Source: Phascolomyces articulosus (taxonomy: Eukaryota; Mucoromycota; Mucoromycetes; Mucorales; Lichtheimiaceae). Taken from it: DNA of 64,000 nt. Position numbers and translations under genes: made by a program. The DNA is taken from positions 1 through 64,000 of the forward strand of contig JAIXMP010000052.1 of assembly GCA_025677815.1 (NCBI GenBank). The letters are read 5' to 3'. Numbering within the stretch: position 1 is the stretch's first letter; every line of letters begins with the position of its first letter. The notes below the pieces were generated by a model. It saw only the letters and a program-made list of their open reading frames with translations, searched no databases and was not told the DNA's origin. Shown here in pieces: positions 47,521 through 59,700 of the stretch.

Positions 47521-50500
47521 GTAAATGACCACGAATTTGCTGCTGCTTCAAAAACATGTCATTGACGGCATTGTTTAGCTCGTACAATGAAAACGTAAGA
47601 GAGAAAATCGGGTGGGTAACTTCTTCAAGGGGAATGTAAAAAAAGGGACAAAAGTAAGAGATCTTGCTCGTTGCTGTGAGAAAGTTCATTTTATCATTAT
47701 TCTTGGAAATTCAAATCCCGCTTTTTTTTTTTTTTTTTGCTTGCATATTAACGCGATATGCTTCTTTAAGCGTGATAAAAGCGTGATAGTCCATAGAAAA
47801 AAGAAAAAAGCTGTGAGGCACTATTGTCATCAAAATGAAATATCGCGGCATATCCTTGAAAGAACACGCTTTGACACGCTTTGTTATTTTTACATAAAGT
47901 CTAGTTTTTTTTTCTTTTAACGATTGCCATTCTCCCACTTTTTTTTTTCTTTTTTCGCGAAGTCTGGGTTACCATGAGATTATTTCTGCGGTGGTAGCGA
48001 GCGAAAGTCTGTTATAAGTGAATATAATGAGCTATTGGTAACAAACTAAGGCTTTACTTTTTACAGTTTATTACATTGTTTTCTATGAATGCTTATTAAA
48101 AAAATCATGATTTACATGTACCATTTCACTAAGGAGACAAACCAGCCAGGACACTGGTTTTTTTTAACTCGCTGAAGGAGTATAATAAGGTTGGTCAATA
48201 ACACAATAAAAAACTTCTTTATACACAAGAGAATGTTTAGCAAAAGATCACTCCTTTAATGATTATTTATAAAGCTTCAGTGAGTAGACAGTTTTTCATG
48301 GTTATGTACATGGCAGTTTATGTTCTTCTCGTTCTTCCTTTTATTATATTAAGTACTTCTTTCTATTTTTGCAAAGAATAAAATTGTAATTTATAATAGT
48401 AAGATTGACCATGGTACATCTATGCGCATTTCAGATTTTATTTATCTAAATACGTATTCGATTGAAAAATGGAAAATATGCAACAGGCTGTAATCGAGCA
48501 GGATAAGACTTATATTTCTTTACTGAGAATATCTACAAATATATAATGATGATGTCTTTTATATTTTTCGATGATGGTTATTTTCACTGTTCCATATTAT
48601 TAAATGAGAAAGACTGATGATGAGCGAAAGCTCTTATTTTTATATATATATTTTCAGAACGAACAAATTTGATCATTTTCTATGTAGTATCGACACGCGT
48701 TGTTTCAAGTCGACAGTATAAAGAATAGGCACGCACACAAAGGTCCAAAAAAAAGCAAGTGGTTGAAGATCGGGAAAGGTGATTAATGGCATCCTGAATG
48801 GTTTTGTTTTTTTTTTTGGAATGCACAGACTTGAATGTAATCATTAAGTTGGCGAGTACACCGTTCAAATAGTTATTGATCAAAAATTGGTGGTATTGTT
48901 TCCTTGATCGTGTATATATAGTTTTTATTAAAAAGAAAAGAGGAGCTTACCAAAAGGTAGACGCGTATTCTTGTTTTTTGCATTGATAATAATAGAAGTA
49001 TAGTCATATATAGCACAAAAAGTGGTTAATAACTTTTTATACGAGATATAACCCTTAATATCATATGTGTCAAGCACTTTTGACAATCGTTTTTATACCA
49101 TTGTTAGGTTGTAGTAATATCAAATTTCAGATATAATAAAATTTGAGCATACCAAAAACTATACTAAAAAAAGATATATAGAATGATCCTATTTCATAAA
49201 TCGCGATGTACACCATGATGGGTTCACTTAAGCAAAGCAAAATACATGGCAAAGTATTTATTTTATTGGCATGGTCTGTGCATCTAGAAGAATTCTGAAG
49301 CAGTCGGGATATATAACAACATAAAAAAAAGGCAGACACTTTAATATAGTAGAAAATGTTGAAGATCAATTTATTAAGATAAAAAGGATAAACAATAAAG
49401 CGTTTTATTTTACATGAAGAAACTAAACTAATTGGTTTTTTTTTATCATTTCTTATATATTATTAAAAAAAACCGGCCACGACAGTACTCATCGCCTCCT
49501 CGTGCCTCAACCAAACATACTTGCCCAGACTTGCTTTGGCATCATCACCTTACACTTATGAAAAAGCAGTGGCGCCATACTTTTTCACAAGTGTAAGATG
49601 ATGATGCCAAGGCGCACCCCACGACTGTCAACCCCTCCAGTTGTACAATGTGGAATGATGAACCTGGGATTATGTTGGCCTACGCTATGCTTTCATCATC
49701 TGGGAACATCCGAAAGCAACCCTAGTAATAATCAGTCTGGAAAAATTTCTTCCAACCTGAAGTTACATGATGAGCGTGTGACCTGATGAAAAAAAAAAAA
49801 GAGAAAGAAGGAAAAACAGCGTATCTTTTTATCCTTTCTTTTTATTCCCCAATGAATATCCGATTAAGTGACTTGCTTATGGCGCAGTCGTTATTTTTCT
49901 TTCTCCTACTTTCTATATGCTTGTAAGCGTGTATAAGTCATACGAGGAAAAAAAAGTAAATGGAGTGAATGTCAAAAATAAAAGACGTTCTTCGCCATGG
50001 AAATTTTTATACAAGTTAAAAGTGGTACCTAGTTCACTCCGTAACCAAGTTTATTTTTTGTTTCACCTGGTCACAAACTAAGGATCTGCATTAAGACATA
50101 TATCTCCGTAGCGCCGATTCATTTATCAGGTTTTCTAGGGTCATTAAAAAAAACCTTCCATGAATCACATTATTCAGTAGATATTCCCCAATTGACTTTA
50201 CCATCGCTCTTTCCCTAAAAATATATTGTGTTTAAGAGATGGTATAATTTTATTAAGGTAGTCAAGAAAAAGAAGCATCACGTTACCAGGTCAATTGTCA
50301 TTTCTGTTGCTAGGTTACCAAAACATATAGGCCAGAAAAGCTATATGACAACATTGTTAGTTTTGCTGATTGTAATAGTAAACTTTGCAGAGATCGGTTG
50401 CTTAGCAGCAATTAACAATGAATGCTTTTCTATTTAAATCATTGTAAAATCATTAATTTATGAAGTTAAATGATTGATCAAGCTGTTTGTAATAACTATA

Positions 50501-51681
50501 CATTGACAACAAAAGAAAGCTATTGCTACCTCAAAAATGTCTATTTGGTTTAAGAATATTGAATGAGGCATACAGTGCGGAACAGCCTTTTTTTTGTGAG
50601 CATTCTTGCATCTGTTTTCTCTATATGTGAGAAAGCAAAATCACTAAACACAAGTATTCCATTCAACTCATTATCCATCTTACACTTCTTTATTTATTAT
50701 TATCTATATCTTTCTATTGTCATTATTCCTATCAAATATATCTTATAGATAATACACTTATATAATAGCCACCCATATTATTCGTTTTTTGAATATGTGA
50801 GTATGCGAATGAGTAAGTACTCCACTACTTGTAATCGTAAACCAAAAACTGAGTATACTGTTAGTATGTTATTTGCTGCCTCTTTGACCCAACTCGACCC
50901 ATCAAACCCGAGATTAATATAACCATTTCTAGTTTTTCGTAAAAAAAAGTTACGGAAGCTGCTGTATTATTAACTTTTTTTTATAATTGTCGTCTGTATT
51001 GAAAAAAAAAAATTAAAAAATCACCTATACGATGGTACCACATTTTTATCAACATTTGCGTGGTGACGGTGATTTTTTTGTTGACTGTTTATATATCTAC
51101 GTAGTAATATGTAGAAGATAGGGCAATACTTGCTCTAAAATACAGTAACAATTGCCATTCCTTAGATAGTCAATAACTTCATTATTTTATGTTACTATAT
51201 ACATATATAAAGTATAAATAGAGAAAGATCGCTATTTATACAAACCAGGGTTTAAGTTTTTCTGAAGTTGATAAATCGATTTTTTTTTCAATGCCCATAT
51301 TGCTTATATTACCATTGTACTGTATCTGTTTTGAAAATAAGATACGGGAGGTGTGTGAAAAACCTATTTACTCTTCCCTTGTTGTAACAGTGAAAATCTA
51401 GTAGTCATTTTAAGAGATGAGAGCTTTAAGCAATTTTTGACATGGTTGTTCAAGGTTAGTGGCTGCATTTATAAATTTGGCATTCTTCGTAGAACCAATT
51501 CAATTGCCAAGAAAAGCCACATCTGTGAATCAAGCCGCATACGTTTAACAAGCATATATTATTGTACTAAGTATAAGACATCCCAAAACTGTTTAAATTG
51601 ACTAGCTTTTTTTTTTTATTTTCCCTCTTTTTTTCCCTTCTTCCTTTTTTTTGCATATCGATCTTATTTATAACAACAGCT
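47521..51681. other. Long intergenic region
   Basis: 4.2 kb, AT-rich, without a supported gene. A GC-richer patch at 49480-49790 surrounds a strong hairpin (listed separately). T-rich sequence at 51605-51660 is the leader of the gene at 51682. Short open frames elsewhere lack coding character. Confidence 0.5.
49535..49612. repeat. Strong hairpin, ~32-bp arms with 13-base loop
   Basis: Left arm TTTGGCATCATCACCTTACA continues CTTATGAAAAAG (49535-49566); loop CAGTGGCGCCATA (49567-49579); right arm CTTTTTCACAAGTGTAAGAT continues GATGATGCCAAGG (from 49580). Only about three mismatches over the arms. The loop contains the palindrome GGCGCC. It sits in a GC-richer patch of about 300 bp with no gene. 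Confidence 0.9.
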
Positions 51682-52023
51682 ATGATTAACACAATAACAT
51701 CATCACCTCCATCAACACCTATCGCGCCTACTACAGAAAAAAATAAAGATTTCTTTTCCTCAACAATTACCACTACTACTATTAATAGTAACCATATCGA
51801 TCGTCACTATTCTATACAAGATAATAATGGGGCTATATTAGCAACTGCATCTGAATATCTTTCATCAGCATCTATCGCTCAATGGCTTCAACAATGCCCC
51901 ACTGCTTCTGCTACACTTACACTTGAAGGTGGAGATACTATCGATTTACCTGTTTATGCACTGAGGCGTCGAAATGCAGTGGTGGCAAACCTTCCTGACT
52001 CTCCTTCCTACATGGCAGCTTAA
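51682..52023 (+). CDS. Small conserved-looking hypothetical protein
   Basis: Single exon, 113 residues, after a pyrimidine-rich leader. The frame opens further upstream (51598), but that extension is a pure T/C-tract reading (Phe/Leu-rich), so ATG 51682 after CAACAGCT is preferred; the longer form would have an artificial hydrophobic start. Residues 1-45 are Ser/Thr/Asn/Pro-rich. The C-terminal half is ordered-looking: HYSIQDNNGAILATASEYLS, SASIAQWLQQCPTASATLTL, EGGDTIDLPVYALRRRNAVV, ANLPDSPSYMAA. No domain is recognised and no function can be given. The change from low complexity to a compact, well-mixed C-terminal part favours a real gene. Confidence 0.55.
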   Translation: MINTITSSPPSTPIAPTTEKNKDFFSSTITTTTINSNHIDRHYSIQDNNGAILATASEYLSSASIAQWLQQCPTASATLTLEGGDTIDLPVYALRRRNAVVANLPDSPSYMAA

Positions 52024-53775
52024 TAACTTTTGTATCAAAACCAACTTATCGAGCAGAATATATATTACTTTTAAGTATAAACTACTAGTTGATATATTAC
52101 CCCCCCCTCTCCCTCTCTTCTTTAAGCCTTTAAAAAAAAGAGACGGTTATATATTTTTAAAAATCAACTTTTCCTTAATAATCATATCCATTTCTACATT
52201 TATTATAACCTACCTTCCCCCCTCTCCTCCTGCCTCCGTGTTCTCATCAAACTTTCATTCTTGTAGTATTCTTTTTTTTTTTTTTTTTTTACTTTCTCCC
52301 CTTTATATTTTACGATAGATCTTTTTCCATATAGTTTCATTACCATCATCATTATTATTATTTACATTATAGAAATCATTTATTTTTACTGAGCATTTTT
52401 TTTCTCCTTTGGGCTGTACGACAATGATCCTGTAAAAATCAACCCAACTAAGCAGCTGATCACTTTTTTTATGCCCACCATGAAAAACGTGGCCTTCATT
52501 GTCTCTAATCTGCCCCACCCTCCCCTTTGCTTCCTTTACTTTCCTCACATCAATTAAATAGATTTTTTTTCATATATAAAATTTTTATTAATATCATTCT
52601 TTTTTTATATTTGTAGTATGATATATAAAATATAAAGAACTTTTACTTATGACTTATGTGTTGTTAAAAATATAGTGCCCATTTCCAAAAAGAGAGATTG
52701 CTCCGGTACTCAATCCAGCCTGTTGTAGAACAAATGGAGTGATGGTTGTACGAATGAAAAAAGGAAATCGATACAATTGAGCAAGTTTTTTAGTAATAAG
52801 CATAACACAAAAATATATAGTCATCCGTTCCTTTTAATTACTATTGTTGTACATAATAAGTACAAGTAGTAATAATATTGAATGATATTAAATTCCATAA
52901 TTTTATTATACTGAAATCTCCCAGCCTAAAGTTCAGTATTATTAACTCGATTTCAGTATTCTTAACTCACCTCCTTCCTAAATTAGAAATGTTCTGAGTT
53001 AAAACAGCCAATCGTTTGGCAGAGAAGGTCCAATTATTACCAAAAAGAATAAAATGAGTTATAACTATTTGCTCAACGTATCATCACGCATTCACAGTAA
53101 AGTAGTATAGTATACCATAAGTCTCTTTATTATTCAAATTCCACTTTAACAGTGTAATCAGAATATAAAAGTATTTAAGGAACACATTTGGCGATTCGAG
53201 AAGGTAAAAATCGCTAAAAATATATATTGGTTATTTGATGCTTTGGCAGGTCGATCACCTTGGCATTTTTTTATTGCCTTTCTAATAAACTTACTATACT
53301 CTTTTCTCAATCATATCGCCGGACAGGATTTTCTTGGCTTCTCACGTTCGAGATTCTTTCTAGATTAACCGTTGCTAAACAATAGCTTAATTTGTATCTA
53401 TGTATCGAACAAGCTAGATCTCCAGTTTCTATCACTTTTATTTTGCATTTGTGGTTTTACTTGTACCAATAAAAATATTACAAAACATGCTATTTTATCT
53501 AAAATGGTTTCATCATCTACGAATATATTATCTATACATAAATTTCTCTTTAAAGATGTCAAGTATAATGATGACCATTACGATGGCAACCACTGACAAC
53601 ATTTTGATCGCATCATATATTATTATCTAATAATCAACCCATAAACAATTGGTTTTTTTCATAATCAAACATTTGATTTTATTGGCTGTACGTTTTTTTT
53701 ATAAAATACTACGCGTTTTCGAATTTATACAAAAAAAATCGCGTCTATATTCGTGTCCAACCTCTTCCTTCCAAA
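52024..53775. other. Intergenic region with repeat copy C
   Basis: T-rich 3' flank (52260-52300 has a T run of about 20), then AT-rich sequence and the dispersed repeat at 52946-53065. No gene seen. The last ~200 bp are upstream of the ATR gene. Confidence 0.5.
52946..53065 (-). repeat. Dispersed ~120-bp repeat, copy C
   Basis: On the minus strand it matches copy A (11474-11597) over the full length with only a handful of differences. Beyond the match the copy carries a second, near-identical GAGTTAATAATACTGAA unit (52931-52948 region), i.e. a short tandem of the end sequence GAGTTAAGAATACTGAA. Confidence 0.85.
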
Positions 53776-56700
53776 ATGGAACCTGATCTTTCAGGACTTT
53801 ATGCATTGATCGATTCCCAATTTCAGGATGGTGATGACATTACAGGTTGTGTTTTTTATTCTAAAACCACCATGACCTCTCTCTTCATTTCTTTCTTGTT
53901 ACTTATCTCGATGTTTTCTATTATGTAATATTATACCTTTCTATGAACAAAAATATTTTGAATATAGAGATTTATAGTAATATAATCAAATGTGCTGAAG
54001 CGGATCTAGATGTCGATTATTATCTATTGTTGATCAACCGATTACTGACACTTGTTATTCAAACTAAATTGACCAAATATAATGAATTCAGCGATGCTAT
54101 TAATGAAGTATTTAAACGAATTGTTGCACAATCTTCTGCTATTGCTTACAAAGTGTGTCGTGAATTTATTCAGCTTTTAAAAGGTGAGTGCTTATGATAT
54201 TAAATAAACAGTATAGAACGATGTTCTTATACTCTATGTGTAGAAAACCTTGACGAATAAACCAATATCTGTATATAGAGTTAGTCAAATTGTATTCTTC
54301 CAATCCACGAACTCCCTGTAGAGTACGAGTATACTCCTTTCTCTTGTTGCTTCAATTAAATATAATCTCATATACTAATAATGATGGTGGTGATGATTGG
54401 GGGTTATATCACATCCAAAAAAAAATAAATAATAGGTTTCTTTATTAGTGGATGACCCAATCCCGGCTAATATGGTGATTCGTATTATATCTATCGTGTG
54501 GGGATCCATTTGTCATTTTGTATCTTGTGAAAAACTAGCGTGTACCCAACGTCTTTATCCACATATATGGTATTATGCACCAAAGATTATGGATATTGCT
54601 AAAAATGTTGATAATAACACATTACAATATATTTTGGAGGTAAATAAAGTTTTCTCGTTCTTGTGCATAATTTAAAGCTATTGGATCCTCATATTCGATA
54701 TATCGTGTTATTAGATTACTTCTATGTTTTATGAATGTCATTCAATGGATCGAGTTTGTTTTGATAACATTCAATCTACTGAATACCTGTTCTCCTTATT
54801 GACTGGTACCAAATATATACTATCAACACCATCACCGTAAGCTTATTTTATTCTTCCTCATTTTTGGATGTTCAATTGTTGTTGCTTTCAGTTAATATAT
54901 CTTGATATTAAATACGTATTTAATATAGTAAAAAGATAGAGGTTGTAGGCCATTATGCAAAAAGTATCAAATCGTGGATAAAGTTACTACACCCTATACC
55001 TGATTACGAATTACATCATATGCAAGATGTACTTGCGTCATTAGCAACAAATCGACTATATAAATCTATTGAAAGTCTCAAGGTTGGTTTTTTATGGATG
55101 GGTAGAAGGAAGAAAGAAGGATGGAGGAGTATATATTAAATTACCCTTTTGTGGGTCTGTAATAACAAATGATTATGAACACATTTATGTCTTTTGATAG
55201 GATGTAATTTTTCCATTGTCAAATTTATTACTTGATAGTCATGTAAACTTGCCATGGTTTGACAAATATATTAGTGATATAAGTAGATGCCATTCACTCA
55301 CTACATTACAACAAGCTATTGCTTCAAAATACGATGAATGGTTCAAAGAAGAAGAAGACTTATCATTATCGGTATGTTTTCCAACCAGTCCTCTAATTGA
55401 AAATTTAGAACAATTCATGTCACGTTATTAATATTATTATCAATGTAATTAATGGTACTTTTAGACATCATTACGAAAAAGGATTCGCCTGGAGAGTGTT
55501 GACGAGATGGATATATGCGAAGGGAGTCAGTAAGTCCATTTTTTGGATGAGATGCACATCTAATCGTATCTTTCTTTATGGCACTAAAAAAACATTTGCT
55601 CAAAATTCAGAATGGCATCCGTTCAGCAGCATATACAAACACGATACTCCTCAGAACCGGTAACTAGATTTTTATCAGTTTTTTATATTTGATCATATCC
55701 CCATTCAATATATTTACGTTGGTTGTATTACCATTATATTTTAGCGCAAGGTGTGGTATTTAAAAACACTATCCATGCTTGTTGCTGATGCGGAAAGTAT
55801 AAAAGACGATGAAGAATTAATGATGGAAACACTAAATGATGTAAGAATCCTCTATTTTTTCTACTTTCATTTACCTGGTTTTTTATCTGTTTGTATTCTG
55901 TTACTGAATTGTTCTGCACCTCACATCTTCAACATATATTTTTTATCAACATAGATCGATTTCCTTGGTTTAGCCGATTCTGAAGGATTATTCGATCAAA
56001 ATTTATCCTTGATTGCATTATCTAATTTGGATTCGAATGTGACTACATCAAAGAAAATTGCATCTCTCTATCAATTGGAACTTGCTCATTTTCTTTTTGC
56101 ACATATTTGTTATGTTCTTCCATATGCAGTTTCTTCAAATGACACGACAATGCTTGATTCACTTACCACAACATTGAGAATGACGGAAAAACAAGCATGC
56201 GATACGGGTGCTTGTCATTTATTTGTATGTTATCTCATGTCAGAGGATCAAAACTTTTCCAATCGTGGATTTGAACGTTTACAATCCATTTTTGGATCTG
56301 ATAAAGTAATACCACAACTTTTAAAATCTCACCATACTAAAATTACATCCTATTTGGCAATGAAATTAGCGGATTCCAATGGTGACCGGGTAAAAATAAT
56401 TAATATCCTATTCTTTTTCCTTATTATAGTACATCACACACATATTTAAATAAGCTAACAGGTTTGTTGTTTCGGGGAAAACCACTTTGATGATCAAATA
56501 TATATCTAGGCTGAAGCTGCACTTCTTAAGGTGATCGAATGGACAAACGACCCGGATATAAAAACGCTGAGTGACTTTTTAAACAAATATTTCCTTGCCA
56601 TATTGGCCCGTGTATCGAAATTCATTACTCAGAAACGTGAAAAAAGAAGAGCTTTGACACACCCGAATGCGATTCAAGCATTGGATAAAGTACTCAAATA

Positions 56701-59700
56701 TCTGGGAAAAGATGTTCAGGCACATACTCAACAGGTAGGATGCGATATATATATATAGTTTTTTAACATTAGTGGGCCCCCAACATGTTAACATCTTTGT
56801 TGGATTATCCCTTGCTCTTGTTATAACCCATATATTTATACATATAGGCAATGGCAATTTTTCAAGCGTTAGGCGAACTTCCGATGATGCAACTGGAAGC
56901 ATACAAATTATGGAAGTGCTTTGTTAATGCTCTACCTAGCGATAAATTGACAACATGCATTGGCCCGATTGTTCGTGGCATCCTGTGTATCTTTATTCGA
57001 TGTGATGATATGGTGAAAAAGGAGATTGGTGATCTGCTGGAAGAAACATTGCTTGTATGTAACTTGACCATGGAACGCTTACTCGAACTCCCTAGTATCC
57101 CATCCTTTGCAGAACTCAACAACGTCAGTACATTTATCGAACAAAAACGAGATGAGTTATCCATCGAACAAAGCATTTATGCAATTTGTAAACGAGCACG
57201 CAGTGATGACGCAGTAAATACGCTGACACTAGTGGAAGAAATGCATCGCATTTTGGAAAAACACGGTCCTCTTCATTCTGTTATTGCGCGCCACCGATCC
57301 ATGCTCTATACCGTGTTACTTTATCTCTCGCGAAAATCGGGTGACCTTCAAAATATCCGTGACATTGCAGCTGAATGTCTGGGAATCCTTGGAGCGACCG
57401 ACCCTAGTCAAATAGAAGTCAAAGTGATTGAAGATGATGTAGTTGTTCTCAAAAATTTCACGGATCCAGCAGAAAATCGTGAACTTGTGTGCAACATCAT
57501 TATCAAACATTTAATACCGGCCTTTCAAGCTGCCAGTAGCGAAGATACTCAGCTCTATGTTCAGTACGCTATGCAGAATTTATTACGTTTTGCAGGATTT
57601 AATACACGTACCGTGGTTGGCAACGAAAACCCAGCTGTTCAAAAACGTTGGAAGGCATTTCCTATGACGGTTCAAAAAACACTTTTTCCACTATTGGAGT
57701 CTTCGTTTCGTGCAAGTTGGGTTTTTCCAACACCTACCGCGCCTATTTATCCATACGCTGATAGTTATGAAACTTGGATCAAACGATGGTACTATTTATT
57801 GACACGGACTATTGCGGATGATACTGTAGGGAAAATCTTTAATGAGTGTACGCCTTTGGTACACCGCGATTTCTTTGGTCTTGCACTAGATTTGCTTCCA
57901 TGTATGATTTTACATATCATTTTATCCGGTTCAAAGGAATCACATTCTGTTATTATCAAGGAGTTGTTATGTGTCCTCGACATGGATGGTTTGCAACGAA
58001 CACATACTGAAAAAATGCAACGGGATTCCCTTCGAGTATGACATCTTTTTGCTTCTTTTTCTTTTGGAATGGTCCACCCAATGATTCTTATTTTTAACGT
58101 CTCAACCCGTTCTTTTATTTTCTTTTTTTAAATAAAAGGTTGTTGTATTGATCACCGAGCATTGCCGAAAATGGATTCGCCGAGCACAAAGATTAATTGG
58201 TATGTCCAAGATGGATATTGCTACAGTTCGAGACTTTTTGGAACAAATTCCAAATGACAAAATGGCCATCGCATCGTTCCGATCCAAAGCCTATCCTCAA
58301 GCATTAATGCATCTTGAACAACATATCAAAGCCACTGTCAAGGAACCAGGCAAATTTACATCAGAAACTTTGGATAGTTTACGGCAAATTTATGTTCATA
58401 TTGATGATCCGGATGGTGTTGTTGCTGTTTTTTCGCTTTTTAAACGCACTTTGGACGTGAGCGAGGAAATTTCTCAGTATGAACATATGGGGGAATGGGA
58501 TAGTGCTAGTGTGCTTTATCGAAATATATTGGATACACCAGATCAAGAATCAGTGGATACAGGATTATTATCTGGTTATTTCAATTGTTTAAGAACAAGT
58601 GGAAGTAATGGTAAGTTTGAAAACGAATGGATGCCAACGTCAATAGAATGTGTGATGCTAACATCGTTTGTTTCCCGGTGGAATTATTATCATTTTAGAA
58701 TTAATGCACAGTGAAGCAACCCGATTGATTAGAAAATATCCGAAGTTTATTTCACGACTTAACGCTTATCGAGCAGAAGCTTCATGGAAACTTAAAGATT
58801 GGGTCTCATTGGAAACATCAGCCAGCCAACCCATGGAAAAATCATTCGATGCCTGCCTAGCCACTTCCATTGCCCATTTCCGACAAGGAAACGATTTGGC
58901 TGCATTGGTAGCTATTGAAAATGCCAAACGTGGGTTGATGGACCATCTTTTATCAACAAGTCATGATTCCTATCAACAATCCTATGATTATATTTTAGGA
59001 TTGCAAATGTTACATGAAGTGAAGCAAAGTCGGTTTATTTGGGAAGATGCCAAGCGGGAACAAAGTTACACACCTGTCAAAAATTTACAAGAACAATGGG
59101 AAAAACAATTCGCCATGGTTTCACCCGCTTATCCGATACAAAAGAAGCTGTTGGAACTTCGTCAAACTGTTCTTTTTGATTTAATGTATATATTGACTAT
59201 TTCGTTTTTATTTTTATTTTTTTGGGAACAAAAATGGGATGGGAATCAGCTAACTTTTGTTTTGTGTTTTATATATAATAGTCCAAAAAGTGTGTCAATA
59301 TCTACTACAATCGATGATGGAAGTTTATGGTTAGCTGCTGCAAAGGCAGCACGTAAACATGGCGATATGGCAACCGCCTTGCAGGCTATTCTTCAAGCGG
59401 ATGCACTTGGTACTCCATTTGTATATGTGGAGCGAGCAAAATGGTACTGGAAAAACAATGAAAAGGCAAAAGCCATCAAATATTTAGAACATCAACCCAA
59501 TCGAATTGCAAAGGTAATGCATAAATTCGGGCTTAGGATCGATGGGAAGAGTGGAAAAGTAGAAAGGGAGTAAAGTGCAGTTTCACCTCATGCTCGGCTA
59601 TTTTATATCAAATTGCTAGGCTGCCTTACTACGTGCAAAATATATCGAGGCAACTGAGCATGTAGATCGAACCACCATATTGAGTATTTATAAAGAAGTG

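Noticed and set aside
51598..51681. Upstream in-frame ATG giving the small hypothetical protein a hydrophobic N-terminus
   Set aside because: The extension is a direct reading of a T/C tract (Phe/Leu runs), typical of a fungal leader; ATG 51682 is preferred.
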